Shown: positions 44,305 through 54,959, numbered from the stretch's first letter. The stretch is 64,000 nt of DNA from Timema cristinae (GCA_039000515.1 JBCFYV010000024.1:15539422-15603421), one strand, 5' to 3'. A program made the numbers and translations. The notes: a model not told the origin generated them from the sequence alone.

Positions 44305-44600
44305 TGGCCTCAGTGGTCGTCGGGTGAAGTGCTTGACTCCAGTCCAAATATTCATGGGTTCAAACCCAGCCGGCGTTAACGAATTTTTCTTGGGCAATAA
44401 AAGCACAACTTACTTAGTAAGGGAAAGTAAAGCCGTCAGTCACATGACGATTGGGGCATGTAAAATGACCCTGAAAGTTATTTTAAAATACCTTTCCCGG
44501 TAAAATCGGCAGTCCCTCATAGAAATTATAATGTGCTTACATAGACAGTATCTTCAGAAAGTGCATTTAAATACCTCAAACAAATAAATAAATAAAAGTT
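44305..44600 (+). mobile_element. SINE F, full length
   Basis: Head GGCCTCAGTGGTCGTCGGGT, B-box GGGTTCAAACCC, body TTTTCTTGGGCAATAAAAGC, then AAAATACCTTTCCCGGTAAA, and tail CAGAAAGTGCATTTAAATAC CTCAAACAAATA with an (AAAT)n end. The tail is nearly that of SINE E type 1. Confidence 0.82.
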
Positions 44601-44604
44601 GCTT

Positions 44605-45215
44605 AGAAAACTAAACACAAACCCTCCTTAGGAATTCACTAGGAATTTCTTCATACAATAACTTTTATATTGACCAATAAGGTAATGCTGAATTTTATAT
44701 TTTTGAGATAGATGCGAGTGAAATAAATCTTAGGGGTAAGCTTACTTTAGTCACCAAGAAGGGCTTTATGAAAGTTTCTATGGAATATTATGCATTGTAA
44801 GCAACTTAAATGCCTAATTTAAGCTTTCTATCTAGATGGAGAAATGGGGGCTTAGTTTATGAGTCACTTGGGGAATCATTGAGGTATTTCACCTTTATGT
44901 AATCTGGAAATAATATTTTTATTAATGATGCCATAACATTCCCTATGTAATAATTCCTGAATTCACAACTTACGTTAAAGTAAGGTGGCAAGAGTTAGGG
45001 AAGTGTGTCTTAAGGAGATGCATTAAAATTAGCATCGACAAATGTCGGAGGAAAACCTACATTGAAAGTAGGCGGAAAACCAGCAAAAGTATCAAACAGT
45101 AGGTTAAAGATTTATCAAAAAGAGTCGAGCTCACTGCCACTGATCTAATAATGGGCCTAATTAAAGATATTTATTCAATAAAGGAAAAAATTTCAAGATT
45201 ATTCTAAGTTAACTT
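44605..45215. other. Unique sequence, nothing recognised
   Basis: No repeat, RNA or convincing coding signal. Confidence 0.5.
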
Positions 45216-45221
45216 TATTTT

Positions 45222-45480
45222 AGCACCGCATCTTACTACCTAATCATGGTATACGCCTATTTAATAATTACTCTGACGTGTAAAGGAATTAGGAAGGTTG
45301 AATTTAGAGGAAGTTTACCTGCACTTGTGGGGAGGGAGAGAGAGAGAGAGAGAGAAAGTGAGAAACCATTTAGGGAAAACCAACCTCAGTACACCTGACT
45401 GGGATCGAGCCTCGATCTCCCCGTCATCGATTGTCTATTGAGAGAATGAGGCCTTAAACCATGCGGCCACCGAAGCGAGT
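45222..45480 (-). mobile_element. SINE B with an internal GA run
   Basis: Tail complement TAGCACCGCATCTTACTACC, (GA)n at 45336-45354 in the body, head complement AAACCATGCGGCCACCGAAG. Confidence 0.82.
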
Positions 45481-45519
45481 CATTAAGCGTATTAATAACT
45501 AACTGGTAAAAAAAGACCC

Positions 45520-45760
45520 ACTCACAAAGTAGGATGGGCACGTGGACAAAGGCGTTAGTCTAGTCTTGTATGGGTTGCTGTTGATGGAGGTTTAGGATCT
45601 GATTCTCGGACGGTTATACTAGGATGATATTCTTTAATAGCTTAGTACTCTTTCTCAATCCAGATGAGGTTACAATTGATCTAAGATATACCTAACTCAT
45701 CTCTGGCACATAAGTGTGAATATATGCGATAAGCCCAGACCTGTAGTAATACGCAAAGAC
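45520..45760 (+). mobile_element. Possible degenerate SINE B
   Basis: A weak head near GGGCACGTGGACAAAGGCGT, a B-box-like GGATCTGATTCTC, and a tail-like GTAGTAATACGCAAAGACG. Confidence 0.4.
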
Positions 45761-45887
45761 GTGTTTTTCTCATCTTATTTATTGGTGAAAGTTGAACTCC
45801 ACGGCAAAGGTGTGGCATCCTTATTAATGCGACATTATGGGAAGCGAAACAGAGAAATAAAGAAAGAAGGAGAGAGTAGACTGTTTG

Positions 45888-46127
45888 TCATCTAAACCAG
45901 TTCTTTTGGCAGAAATGGATGCTGCAACAGGACACGTACGGTCCAATGGCCCCATAACGTTCGTCTGTCTTCCTCTTGGGAGCCTCGTAAACGTGGGATA
46001 GTCCACTTCTAGCCTCGTCGCTATTGTATGGGTTATCCGAACATTGGGGGCAGACCTGACAACTGGATGACCAAGAATATATATTAGCCATTCGTTTTAA
46101 CTCACGTATATCATCATAATCCGTTCC
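45888..46127 (-). CDS. Candidate 3'-terminal exon, Cys-rich, secreted-peptide-like
   Basis: On the minus strand a pyrimidine-rich tract precedes a possible acceptor near 46128. About 79 codons follow and end in a stop at 45888-45890. Order of features: a dibasic ELKR; a CQVCPQC cluster; an acidic linker NPYNSDEARSG; a dibasic/tribasic PKRK; then YGAIGPYVSCCSIHFCQKNW. Six cysteines and two basic cleavage-type sites recall a neuropeptide or hormone precursor, but the spacing CCxxxxC does not match insulin (CCxxxC) or any family I can name. Local base composition is GC-richer than the flanks. The frame extends upstream into the FB element, which I treat as intron. Confidence 0.4.
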   Translation of the reverse strand, partial: GTDYDDIRELKRMANIYSWSSSCQVCPQCSDNPYNSDEARSGLSHVYEAPKRKTDERYGAIGPYVSCCSIHFCQKNWFR

Positions 46128-46144
46128 TTGATCATTGTCAATTG

Positions 46145-46509
46145 AGGTGCGGTTGAAGGGAGAGATAGTATTTTTATAGTTTTTATAGAATTGAAATTTT
46201 TTGCTCAAAATAAATCAAATGTTTCTCAAATAGCAACATAGAGTTTAGTTTCTGCACATGCTAATATCAACAGATCTTGAATATAAGTCAAATGCGTCCT
46301 GAAATTTTGTCGAAACTTTTTAAATAAAGAGAAAAAGTTTTTACAAAACTTCAGGACACCCTTGAAAAATATTCAAGATCTGTTTATAATGGCATGTGCA
46401 GAAAACTAAACCTTATGTTACTGCTGAAGAAAGGTTTGATTTATTTTGGCCAAAAAATGTAAAGTTATAAAAAACAGTAAAATTACTCGCACTCCCTTCT
46501 GTCACACCT
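46145..46509. mobile_element. Foldback element FB, copy 2
   Basis: An inverted-repeat unit like 35676-36126. Shared inner motifs are ACATAGAGTTTAGTTTCTGC with ATCAACAGATCTTGAATAT, and the mirrored ATATTCAAGATCTGTT and GCAGAAAACTAAACCTTATG. Outer ends are AGGTGCGGTTGAAGGGAG and CTCCCTTCTGTCACACCT in inverted relation. Confidence 0.75.
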
Positions 46510-46565
46510 AAGAACCTGAACACGGGAATCAAACTTAATTAACTTATTCTGAAAAGTGAAAAATT

Positions 46566-46919
46566 ACACCTGAGTACGGGAATATTACCCGGGATTTTTG
46601 GCTTAGTACGCCAATGCTCTTACCACTGAGCTATCCAGGAATCATCCCGTGCCCAAGGTTATTCTTCACTCATATTTTAAGGCAGAGTGGTAGCATTAAG
46701 CCAACTACCGAGTCGAAGGTGGCTGCGTTATCTGATAACTCGTGATCTTAATAAATCGCGCATTTGTAGCCGACGATTTCCGCACGTCCATCATAGACTC
46801 TGCCTTAAAATATGAATGAAGAATGACCTTGGGCACAGGACAGTTCCTGGATAGATCAGTGGTTAGAGCATTGACGTACTAAGCGAAACTTCCCAGGTTT
46901 GATTCTCGTGTCCAGGTGT
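46566..46919. mobile_element. Palindromic element with tRNA-like sequence at both ends, copy 1
   Basis: The right end reads on the plus strand as a tRNA-like unit: GGATAGATCAGTGGTTAGAG, then ACTAAGC, then GGTTTGATTCTCGTGTCCAG GTGT. The left end is its inverted counterpart (ACACCTGAGTACGGG, GTACGCCAATGCTCTTACCA CTGAGCTATCC). Between them TTTTAAGGCAGAGT and GACTCTGCCTTAAAA are mirrored, leaving a loop of about 80-100 bp. So each end has its own potential RNA polymerase III promoter, pointing outward from the centre through the tRNA-like part. No coding. Confidence 0.8.
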
Positions 46920-46939
46920 TATTCTTTAAATTTTCACAA

Positions 46940-47600
46940 TATGATATCTAGATGGAGTAATCCTCACTAAAAGCATAAATAATGGCTTCCGCTATTTGAT
47001 TACTTCTTAACTTAGTTTAATATATTAGGACACCTTAACTCAATCAGTAGTATGGTATAATATTTTTTAATGTGGTAATAATGATATCATAAAATAAAGG
47101 TAAATATAACACCCAAAAGCAAAACTTTTAAAATTTGAAATTAAAAATGGGAAGGATGGTGTTGGAATGAGGAATGATAAATGATAAGAAATTTAAAAAC
47201 TTATAAAAAAAACTCTTTCGATATGGTACAAAATAGAAACTCCACAGATAGCTAGAAAGGTATGATTTTTTAAAATTTTACAATCAAGATCTGTGTTGAA
47301 GGAGAGCTAGGAATTTTAAAAACTGATAGAAAATAAACCTTTTTTAGTGTTGGAAAATTTAAATACTCTTAAGAAGTTAAGTGAACCACCCAGAATGATC
47401 AACAATTTTTAAAAATAGTAAAAATTTGAAATTTCAAAATTGATTTCAAGAAATGAGGGGTTCAAAATGTATTAAAGGAATAGAAGTGTAGAATAGTCAT
47501 GGAAGTGAATATATCTTACCGGGTAACCGAATAATGTCTGATTAAATGGAATTTCAAAATTTAAAACAAAAAATCTAAGAATTTGAAATGGTTACAACTA
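46940..47600. repeat. A/T-rich degenerate internal repeats
   Basis: Repeated AAATTTGAAATT-like strings between GA-rich stretches, also at 47880-48180 on the other side of a SINE B. The style resembles the inside of the hAT at 12033-13173, but no termini were found. Confidence 0.4.
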
Positions 47601-47611
47601 TTTTCAGACAT

Positions 47612-47855
47612 TCTTCGGTGGCCGTATGGTCTAAGGCGCTATTCTCGCAATATACTAGACTGCTGATGATTGTGATATCGTGGTTCAATACTTGTTGAGT
47701 ATCTGGGGATGGTTTTTCCTAAATAGTTCCCAGTTCTCAACGCAATTGGGGTGCACTTCCTATAGTTTCAACCTTAATCACCCCTTACCCACTAGCGTAA
47801 TTAGCACATAAGCATATAGCCATAATAAATATTTATATACGGTGCTAGAATAACA
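47612..47855 (+). mobile_element. SINE B
   Basis: Head CGGTGGCCGTATGGTCTAAG GCGC, B-box-like GGTTCAATACTTG, tail ATAAATATTTATATACGGTG. Confidence 0.8.
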
Positions 47856-48394
47856 TATTTTGGGTGTGGTTGAAAATGGAAATTTTGCAAGAAATAGTCA
47901 AAAGAGTTTTAACATTTAAAAATGTAACCATGAGAACTAGAAAAGGTTAAGGGTAGCCTGAAATTCATCCTAAGCTATTCAAAATTCTACCTTTCAGTAT
48001 ATAAGAAAATTTAAATTTGACAAATTGGTAAAAAACAATTACCCAAGAAAACATATAAATTGTAAAGTGTGAAATTTAACACTAGAGATCCGAGAAATAT
48101 ATTAAGAAGAAGTAGGAGGGGTGGTCTCTAAATTTCTAAATTGTTATAAAAAAAAACTTAATAGTGATTAAGCAAAAATTGCGTTCGTTTGTGTACTAAG
48201 TTTTGGTGTTATGAAAGTTTTTTTTAATATTAAATTTATTTTGATTTATTGATGTCAATCAATAGCTTGGAATTGCCATAGTTGATTAATTAAAGAATGT
48301 ACAAGGGGGATTTTTCAAAATGTTGGGAGCCGGTTGCTGAACTTCCTAGTTTGATACAGTTTTGAATCAATTTACCCGTGTACAGAACTGGTCA

Positions 48395-48530
48395 AACAGC
48401 TAATATATATGATATAATATATATATGTTATAATTTATATATATGTTATAATATATTACATCATATATATTATATTATATGTAATATATTAATATATAAT
48501 ATATATAAAATTTAATTTTATGTATATTTA
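48395..48530. repeat. TA-rich imperfect repeat
   Basis: Irregular ATATATAT and TTATAATATATA units. Confidence 0.85.
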
Positions 48531-48534
48531 ATTT

Positions 48535-49550
48535 AAATATCTTTATAACCTTTTAAGAGTCCGTCTCATCATCGATAAACCAGAACATTAGATATACGAT
48601 TACGCTCAAACCAGGAATCACAAGTAAATATGGTTTCTTTAGTTATTTATTTAACAAAATCAAAACTCTAATCAAAATTTATAAAATATATTATTTTATC
48701 AATTTATATTTTTGTAAGCTAATTTTATCATTGAAATTTTTTTTTAATTGTATATAATTTAATATAACCAACTTATTATTTCCACTTAAAAATCATGACA
48801 CACAAGTACTAATTAAAAGTAAAGATTTGGATTATTATCAAACTAAAACGCTAGGCACTTTATTTTGAAGAGTTCTATAACAACCGAACCATAAAATTGT
48901 ACCTATGCGTAGAAACAAAATGATTCTTTAAAACTTGTAAAATAATTCAATGAAATAATTAAAGACTTCTCGGCAATAAAATTGTTGGCAAAAATTAGCA
49001 TTACCTCGAATTTTGTACAGCCATTAAATAATATTCTCTTATTATGCTGCATGATGTTGTACAATACAACATTAATTATGTATCTAACATGTTCCTTTCA
49101 TGCAAAGAAATATTAATACCAACCATTATTAAACTTTCCCAGACTAGTAATTGCAACTTTTTTATATATAAAAACCCAACACCTAAATCTCTCGTAGTTT
49201 TGACAGTAATTACACTAAAATTATCTAGGAATAATGTAATCTTAACATTTGTGCACATTAATGAGACGAAACAACATCAACGAACATTTTAAAATTTAAT
49301 TGCAAATAATATTTCTGATGTAGCTTATGTATCCCCAAGAACAATAGCTTAATAATTGATAATTGATGGATTATCACGGTAAGTGCATTGCGGTGAATTG
49401 GTAAAGAGGACATAAAGAGAGAGTTGTATTACTTAGGACTCTCTTACTCATTTTCAGATAACAAGGCAAATTTTTGTTTTTCAATATTTTTGTTTGCGTC
49501 CATATTACTAATCATACTTTTGTTTCTATCAGTTTCAATTTAAAAAAAAA
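48535..49550. other. AT-rich sequence, nothing recognised
   Basis: Two overlapping opposite frames of 60-82 codons near 49044-49292 lack support. Confidence 0.5.
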
Positions 49551-49552
49551 TT

Positions 49553-49805
49553 GTTAGCACAGCGTCTTACTACACGTTAGGGATATATGCTTGTGTACTA
49601 ATTACGCTAATGATTTAAGGAATTAGTAAGGTTAAATTAATAGTAAATGTAATAGCATTAGCGTGGAGGGAGAGTAGAAAACCATTTTATAAAAACCACT
49701 CTCAGTACACCCGACCGAGATTTGAACCTTGATCTCCCCGTCATCGGCAGTCTAGTCTACTGCAAGTGTAGCGCGTTAGAAACTATGCTGCCACAGAAGC
49801 GGGTT
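49553..49805 (-). mobile_element. SINE B
   Basis: Tail complement TAGCACAGCGTCTTACTACA, B-box complement GATTTGAACCTTGATCTCC, head complement ATGCTGCCACAGAAGCGGG. Confidence 0.83.
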
Positions 49806-49934
49806 AAACCATATTTAATTAAAACAATATATTATAAACCCCTTAGCACACTGTAACACACAAAACTATATTTTTAAAATTGAGTGTACATTTAAGTATA
49901 TTCATACAAATATATGTATATTTATATATACACT

Positions 49935-50085
49935 CTTCTCGCTTATTGAATCAACAATCCGAAGGTTGGTTGATGTGATCCATCTATCGGGATCCGTGAT
50001 CTACCCGAAGCTGGGCATACACTAAGCTCTTCAGCTGATTAGTTCTGCCTGCACCATCTGGTAAATATCCCATGTACTAAGAGAG
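49935..50085. mobile_element. Possible LINE 3' fragment
   Basis: GAATCAACAATCCGAAGGTT GGTTGATG resembles the 3' region of an arthropod LINE (a match from memory, not verified). Confidence 0.35.
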
Positions 50086-50157
50086 TTCAAAAAATATGGT
50101 GGTTCTCTTTCACACTTAATTTCTATGAGTGCATGAGAAAAGCCTACTAATTTTTTT

Positions 50158-50362
50158 AAATAAAGTTATCTTTACATACCTTCCAGGATTCTTTTACATA
50201 ACACAATCAACATCGGACCAATGGCTTTACTTCCTCTCCGAAGGAAGTTGTGTTACGGGTTTTTATCACTCAAGGAAAATCCATCAACCCTGGCTTGGTA
50301 TGAACTCATGAGCACCGGGTTTTGAGGCAAGCACTTTACCCCAAGACCACTCACTAAGTCGA
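50158..50362 (-). mobile_element. SINE F, without tail
   Basis: On the minus strand: head with GAGTGGTCTTGGGGTAAAGT, then TTTTCCTTGAGTGATAAAAA and AACACAACTTCCTTCGGAGA, as in 44305-44600 and 56441-56689. Confidence 0.72.
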
Positions 50363-50365
50363 CTT

Positions 50366-50470
50366 TATATATATATATATATATTATATATATATATATA
50401 TATATATTATATATTATATATATTATATATATTATATATATTATATATTATATATCTATTATATATACCT
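50366..50470. repeat. (TA)n / TATTATA microsatellite
   Basis: Long TA-rich tract directly after the SINE F head. Confidence 0.93.
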
Positions 50471-50541
50471 ATATAAAAACATATATTAATTTATATCTAT
50501 GAACATATTAATATAACAATTTATACATATGAACATTAATA

Positions 50542-51738
50542 TAGTTGGCTCGCGACTATCCAGCCTAATGTGGTGGTCGGCTGTCTCGGATATCAAAAAA
50601 GCCGGATAAGCCGGATCTTGAGGGTGAATCATTTTCTGTGCAGTCAACACCCACAATGTGTGATAACTGTATATTAGTAGCGTTTCATAGTATATCTAAA
50701 TTTGTCTATAGACTTTGCTTAGTTTTCAAACAAAGATTTAAACGTGAATTCTACATAAATATAAAAGGAAAGTTAAATAAAAAATCGTTAATATTTACAA
50801 AACCTTGAAATTTATTTAAAGAATATGATAGAGATGACATAATATGTACATCGGGCAACATTTTAAATTAAATAGATCATTGAATATAGGCCTACTGTAC
50901 TGCATAGTTCAAATTCAGCATCTTGAAAATGTTTATTTTAGTCATTTTATTTTATATTAAATTAGAATGAAAGTGTTCATGCGACAGTCAATAAAATAAA
51001 TGATATGCGCACGCAACTAAAGTCATCTCTATGTACATGCAGCGTTTCAAATAACATCCTATGCTATAATAAAATTTAAAAAATAGGGTTAAAATATTTT
51101 AAGAAATTTATTTGAATACTGCAACTTTTACAATACAAGCAATCACCAAATTTTGAACAGATTTGTTTTAACTTAATGTTTTAATAGGTTTTATTTTCAC
51201 TTTCGTTAAAAACTTGTTGTAAATTAATTGTGTATTATGTCATGTGTGTTAGTTTGACCAATTTGACTCACACTATGTTAAATATATTCAAGGTAAATAT
51301 TTTACATATCAAAGTGTGTTAAAGGAAAAACAGATAAAATTGAGTATAAACAACTTGTAAAAGTGTTAATCATAACGATATTTAGCCTCAGTATTCAATT
51401 TATTAATTACATTTATTTGAACTCATACCTTTGTAAATTATTAACGACAACATCTAAGTCTTGGCTTTTATTATATTTATTTACTCCTTACGAAAGATTC
51501 AATTAGAATGTTTTCTAAAATGTTGAACATCCTGTGCGTGTATTGTGGGAAAAGGCCCATCTTTTTAAGGCGCTTCCGGTTGAAAAGTACTGTACAATAT
51601 TAAAATCAACAGTGGTATATACTCGATTTGTGGATCTAAATTAATGGAGTATAATACAGTACTGTGATTACATTGGAGCCCCGGCCAAACAGTAAGGAGG
51701 GCCGGATAACCGGGGACTGAATAGTCACGAGCGTACTG
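50542..51738. mobile_element. Tigger/pogo-like non-autonomous element
   Basis: Left end TAGTTGGCTCGCGACTATCC (first base C in the other end). Right end inverted CAGTACGCTCGTGACTATTC. TA on both sides (50540-50541 and 51739-51740). Subterminal GCCGGATAAGCCGG and GGCCGGATAACCGG are also mirrored. 1197 bp, no transposase. It differs from the 3.6-kb Tigger. Confidence 0.8.

Positions 51739-51740
<2 letters not shown>

Positions 51741-51776
<36 letters not shown>
51741..51776. repeat. (TA)n microsatellite
   Basis: Directly adjoins the TA target of the preceding element. Confidence 0.93.
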
Positions 51777-51779
51777 TAC

Positions 51780-52545
51780 AATCAATATGGTGTTTTAGGA
51801 TTTGATAGGTTATAAATAGATTATGATTTGATTATTTGTGTTTGCTATTTGTACGGAAAACACTTGAAAAATTTTAGTCTTTCATTGATTTTTAGAGTCA
51901 ATGTTTTATTCAAATAACAAAAATTAAGGAATTTTGTCTCTGCAAAGTCGATTATATCAAACACTACTGGTTGTGACGTTGCAACTCATGTTTATTTTAT
52001 CTCAAAGTTTAAAAGATATTTTTAAATGTTGTGAGGAATTATTAAACCTTGGACTAAATGTTCTAAGAAAGAAAATAGATGATAGTGAAGTTTGAAATAG
52101 GTTTGAGACACTGAATTTAAATTGATTGCCTTAAATAAAGAAATTTAAAAGTATAAAGAAGCAATATATTTTTCCATAGAAAATGTGTCATAACTCATAA
52201 GTATAGTATTTATTTTTCTGGAATGAAATATTGTTTTTACAAAATATCTCTTAAGATGCCGTATCCCACTGCGAATGTCATCTAGCTTAGGTAGGAAATA
52301 TATCTAGAACCAGGCGTCACATCGTGGTAAGGTGTTTCTGTACTTAACTTAAAAAAAAAGCAATGATATTGAAACAGTTTATTCATCTCTTAAAATATAC
52401 AAAATATTAGGGGGAAAACATTTAAGGTTATAAATATATTAAAATTATCCCATTCGCGGTTTTAAAACAAAGAATACACAAAACCGTGCTTCAACAGTTT
52501 ACATTTTTAATTTTAATTATTAACAAGAGACATATTTTCACTAAC
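51780..52545. other. AT-rich sequence, nothing recognised
   Basis: No repeat or gene seen. Confidence 0.5.
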
Positions 52546-52549
52546 TTTT

Positions 52550-52690
52550 TCCCCCACTAAGACTTACTACCCACTTGGGCTGTATGCATTTTAGCTACAC
52601 TTTTGAAGTAAGGCTGAGTAATGTAGATTTAGAAGAATATGCACCCTCATTTACATTAAGGGAGATTGTCAAACTCTTTAGTCAAAAAGT
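52550..52690 (-). mobile_element. SINE B fragment
   Basis: ACTTACTACCCACTTGGGCT tail complement, then CACCCTCATTTACATTAAGG. Confidence 0.55.
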
Positions 52691-52714
52691 ACCATACGGA
52701 CCGAGTTGTCACCT

Positions 52715-52975
52715 TATGTTGGCGAAGATGTTGCCAACTTATATGGATAGAGGGAGTCATGTGGTCAGTACATTGAAGACTCCGGCAATTAGTTTCAGTT
52801 TTCTACTCCGGAACCGCTAATTATTTATTCAAGTAGCTCCTCATTGGTGCTTAGGAGGATGAGTTGACCCCATTCCAGACCCACTGATTCACAGAGAATC
52901 AGGAAGTGTCGGGATCGGGGATCAAACACGGGACCTCTGGATCTGTGGTCAGGAATTCTGACCTCTAGACCAAAA
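52715..52975 (-). mobile_element. SINE C
   Basis: GTAGCTCCTCATTGGTGCTT, then GACCCCATTCCAGACCCACT, B-box complement GGATCAAACACGGGACC, head complement GAATTCTGACCTCTAGACCA. Confidence 0.8.
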
Positions 52976-53052
52976 AGGTGCTCGTTTATAATGTAACACA
53001 CAACCCAAGCTTATACCAAAAATTATTAAACGTTCGGGCAGTCTGCACGTCT

Positions 53053-53490
53053 ATACTAATATTATAAAGAGGAAAGATTTGATTTTTTGTTTTTTTGTTT
53101 GTAATAGATAAACTCAAAAACTACTGGACCGATTTTAAAAATTCTTTCACCAATATAAAGCTACATTATGAGCGAGTAATATAGGCTATATTTTATTTTG
53201 AAATTTTATTTTATACCTCATAAAAATATCGATAGTATATTATATAGTCGTTGGAAAAAAAAAGTTGTTGAAGGTAAAGTGGGGTTGGTGAAGGGGAAGA
53301 GGGGTAGGGGTGAGGAAAGAGGAATGAGATGAAAATAGAAAGGAGGATAAAAAGAGAGAGGGGGCTATACAGTGATGGTAAGACTATTTTTTTTTAAATA
53401 AGTAAAAAAAAGTTTTCTTTCTATATTGACATAATGGATGATTTGAAGCTTTGTTTTACAGGATACTTTATAATATTTTTTTACGGGGAA
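53053..53490 (+). mobile_element. Helitron-like element with arthropod-type 5' end
   Basis: 5' end TCTATACTAATATTATAAAG, then AAACTCAAAAACTACTGGAC CGATTTTAAAAATTC, a start widely seen in arthropod Helitrons (from memory). The 3' part shares GGGGGCTATACAGTGATGGT and TTTTTTACGGGG with 6455-6612. No Rep/helicase coding. Confidence 0.65.
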
Positions 53491-53519
53491 GGGGGATAGC
53501 TTACAATAATGTGGTAAGA

Positions 53520-53690
53520 ATAAATAAGGTAAAGTCTTAGACCAAGTGTAACCACATTTGTGTGTAGAAAAAGTAGGAAACCGTTTTAGAAAAATCACCC
53601 TCAAGTACCAATATTGGAACCCCGTTTTACTCTTCCTCAGAAACCTAATCTATTGCAATAATGACACTTCAGAAGATACTAATACCGAAA
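53520..53690 (-). mobile_element. SINE B fragment
   Basis: ACCACATTTGTGTGTAGAAA, then CACCCTCAAGTACC, TTGGAACCCCG. Confidence 0.45.
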
Positions 53691-53796
53691 TATGTTCCCA
53701 AATATTCATTTTAAACAAAATTGCTAAAGGAGTTTTTAAACAAATATGAAGTTTCCTAAACCACCAATAATTCAGTTTTAATTTTAGAGCATTTAG

Positions 53797-54042
53797 TTAT
53801 AATCTTCTAGATACTAATTTTACACTAAATCCATTAAACCGTTTCGGCTCTAGCCGACACCAAAACGTATGACCAGATTGTAAAACCCACATTTTTATTT
53901 TGGGGGCACATACCACGTCAAATCCATCAATATTTAAATATTTAAAATGTTCAAGATTACAATACTCTCCAATACTCTCTTCATTATGTTGAGCTAAAAT
54001 AGATATATATTTCTGTAGATCCGAAGTATCTGATAATTTTTT
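53797..54042 (-). CDS. Unrecognised open frame, possible exon
   Basis: About 81 codons after removing a SINE B tail fused upstream. Contains SILAQHNEESIGEYCNLEHF, GFDVVCAPKIKMWVLQSG and FWCRLEPKRFNGFSVKL. Composition looks protein-like, but no family was recognised and no clear splice acceptor lies upstream. It may be a transposon remnant. Confidence 0.28.
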   Translation of the reverse strand, partial: KKLSDTSDLQKYISILAQHNEESIGEYCNLEHFKYLNIDGFDVVCAPKIKMWVLQSGHTFWCRLEPKRFNGFSVKLVSRRL

Positions 54043-54048
54043 TTGGCA

Positions 54049-54262
54049 CTGCTTCTTGGTATCTGTTTGGGCTATACGCATATGCACTAATTACTTTAAT
54101 TAGTTAGGGATGATGAAAGTTAAATTTAGAGAATGTGTACCCGCATTATTGTGGAGAAGAGTGAAAAATCATTTAGGGGAAAATATCCTCAGTACACCCA
54201 ACGAGGATTCGAACCCTGTTCTCCCTGTCGTAGGAAGTATGTTTTATAAGCCAGTGAGGCCC
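54049..54262 (-). mobile_element. SINE B
   Basis: ACTGCTTCTTGGTATCTGTT tail complement, then CGCATTATTGTGGAGAAGAG and GATTCGAACCCTGTTCTCC. Confidence 0.72.
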
Positions 54263-54316
54263 ATTCAACTTTCATACATAGTTTATATTTATATATTTAA
54301 TCTTCAATTTTAATAA

Positions 54317-54540
54317 CATGAGGAGTTTGTTTGTCATGAATGTTGAGCAATATCTGCTGAAAGCAGACGTCTGAAATTTTAAAATTAGTAGCATGAACAT
54401 GTGCATCTAAAGTCTGGAATTTTAAATGTTTGATAAGATTTTTTTAATTTATTAAATACCAGGCCTAAATAAATAAAATTAATAGATTATATTTCTGTCT
54501 GTTTGAAGCAACAAAATACGTTGCCTGGGTGCATTCGTTA
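54317..54540 (+). mobile_element. Helitron-like short repeat
   Basis: GTTTGTCATGAATGTTGAGC, then AGCAGACGTCTGAAATTTTA, AGTAGCATGAACATGTGCAT, and an end near GTTGCCTGGGTGC. Confidence 0.6.
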
Positions 54541-54599
54541 GTTACATAATACTTAAATAAAATTATAATAATTGTGAAATAGATATAGATTAGATATCT

Positions 54600-54870
54600 G
54601 TCCGACACCTTAGCTCAGTTGGTAGTGAGTATGCCTATTGAGCTAAGGGTCCCGGTTTCGATACCCAACAAGACCGAAAATGTATCATTGATGAAAATAT
54701 GGGTTTACCCTTTCAAATTGATAAATTGACATCTGGGGACTGGATGTAGTGCCTGTCCTATTCTAAAGAAAGATTATAAGACATAAAATGAAACTATAAC
54801 AGGCCTTGCAAGCCGGTGGTGGAAAAAATATGGCTTGAATTAAAAAATAACTCGGGCCATAGGCTGGAAA
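54600..54870 (+). mobile_element. SINE E, tail type 2
   Basis: Head CCGACACCTTAGCTCAGTTG, B-box-like GGTTTCGATACCC, end CAGGCCTTGCAAGCCGG and GGGCCATAGGCTGGAAAC. Confidence 0.8.
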
Positions 54871-54959
54871 CAGTAATGGATGGGACAAAAAAAATGGATC
54901 TGTATATTGGCACTTTTACGCCCATATGCCCTACATGTTTATATATTTAAAAATATATA

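Noticed and set aside
45888..46127. Insulin-like A chain reading of the CC motif
   Set aside because: Spacing is CCxxxxC with no fourth cysteine downstream, so it does not fit the insulin family.
46850..46919. tRNA gene candidate (GGATAGATCAGTGGTTAGAG start)
   Set aside because: It is one end of a palindromic repeat with a mirrored partner, and no proper acceptor stem is visible.
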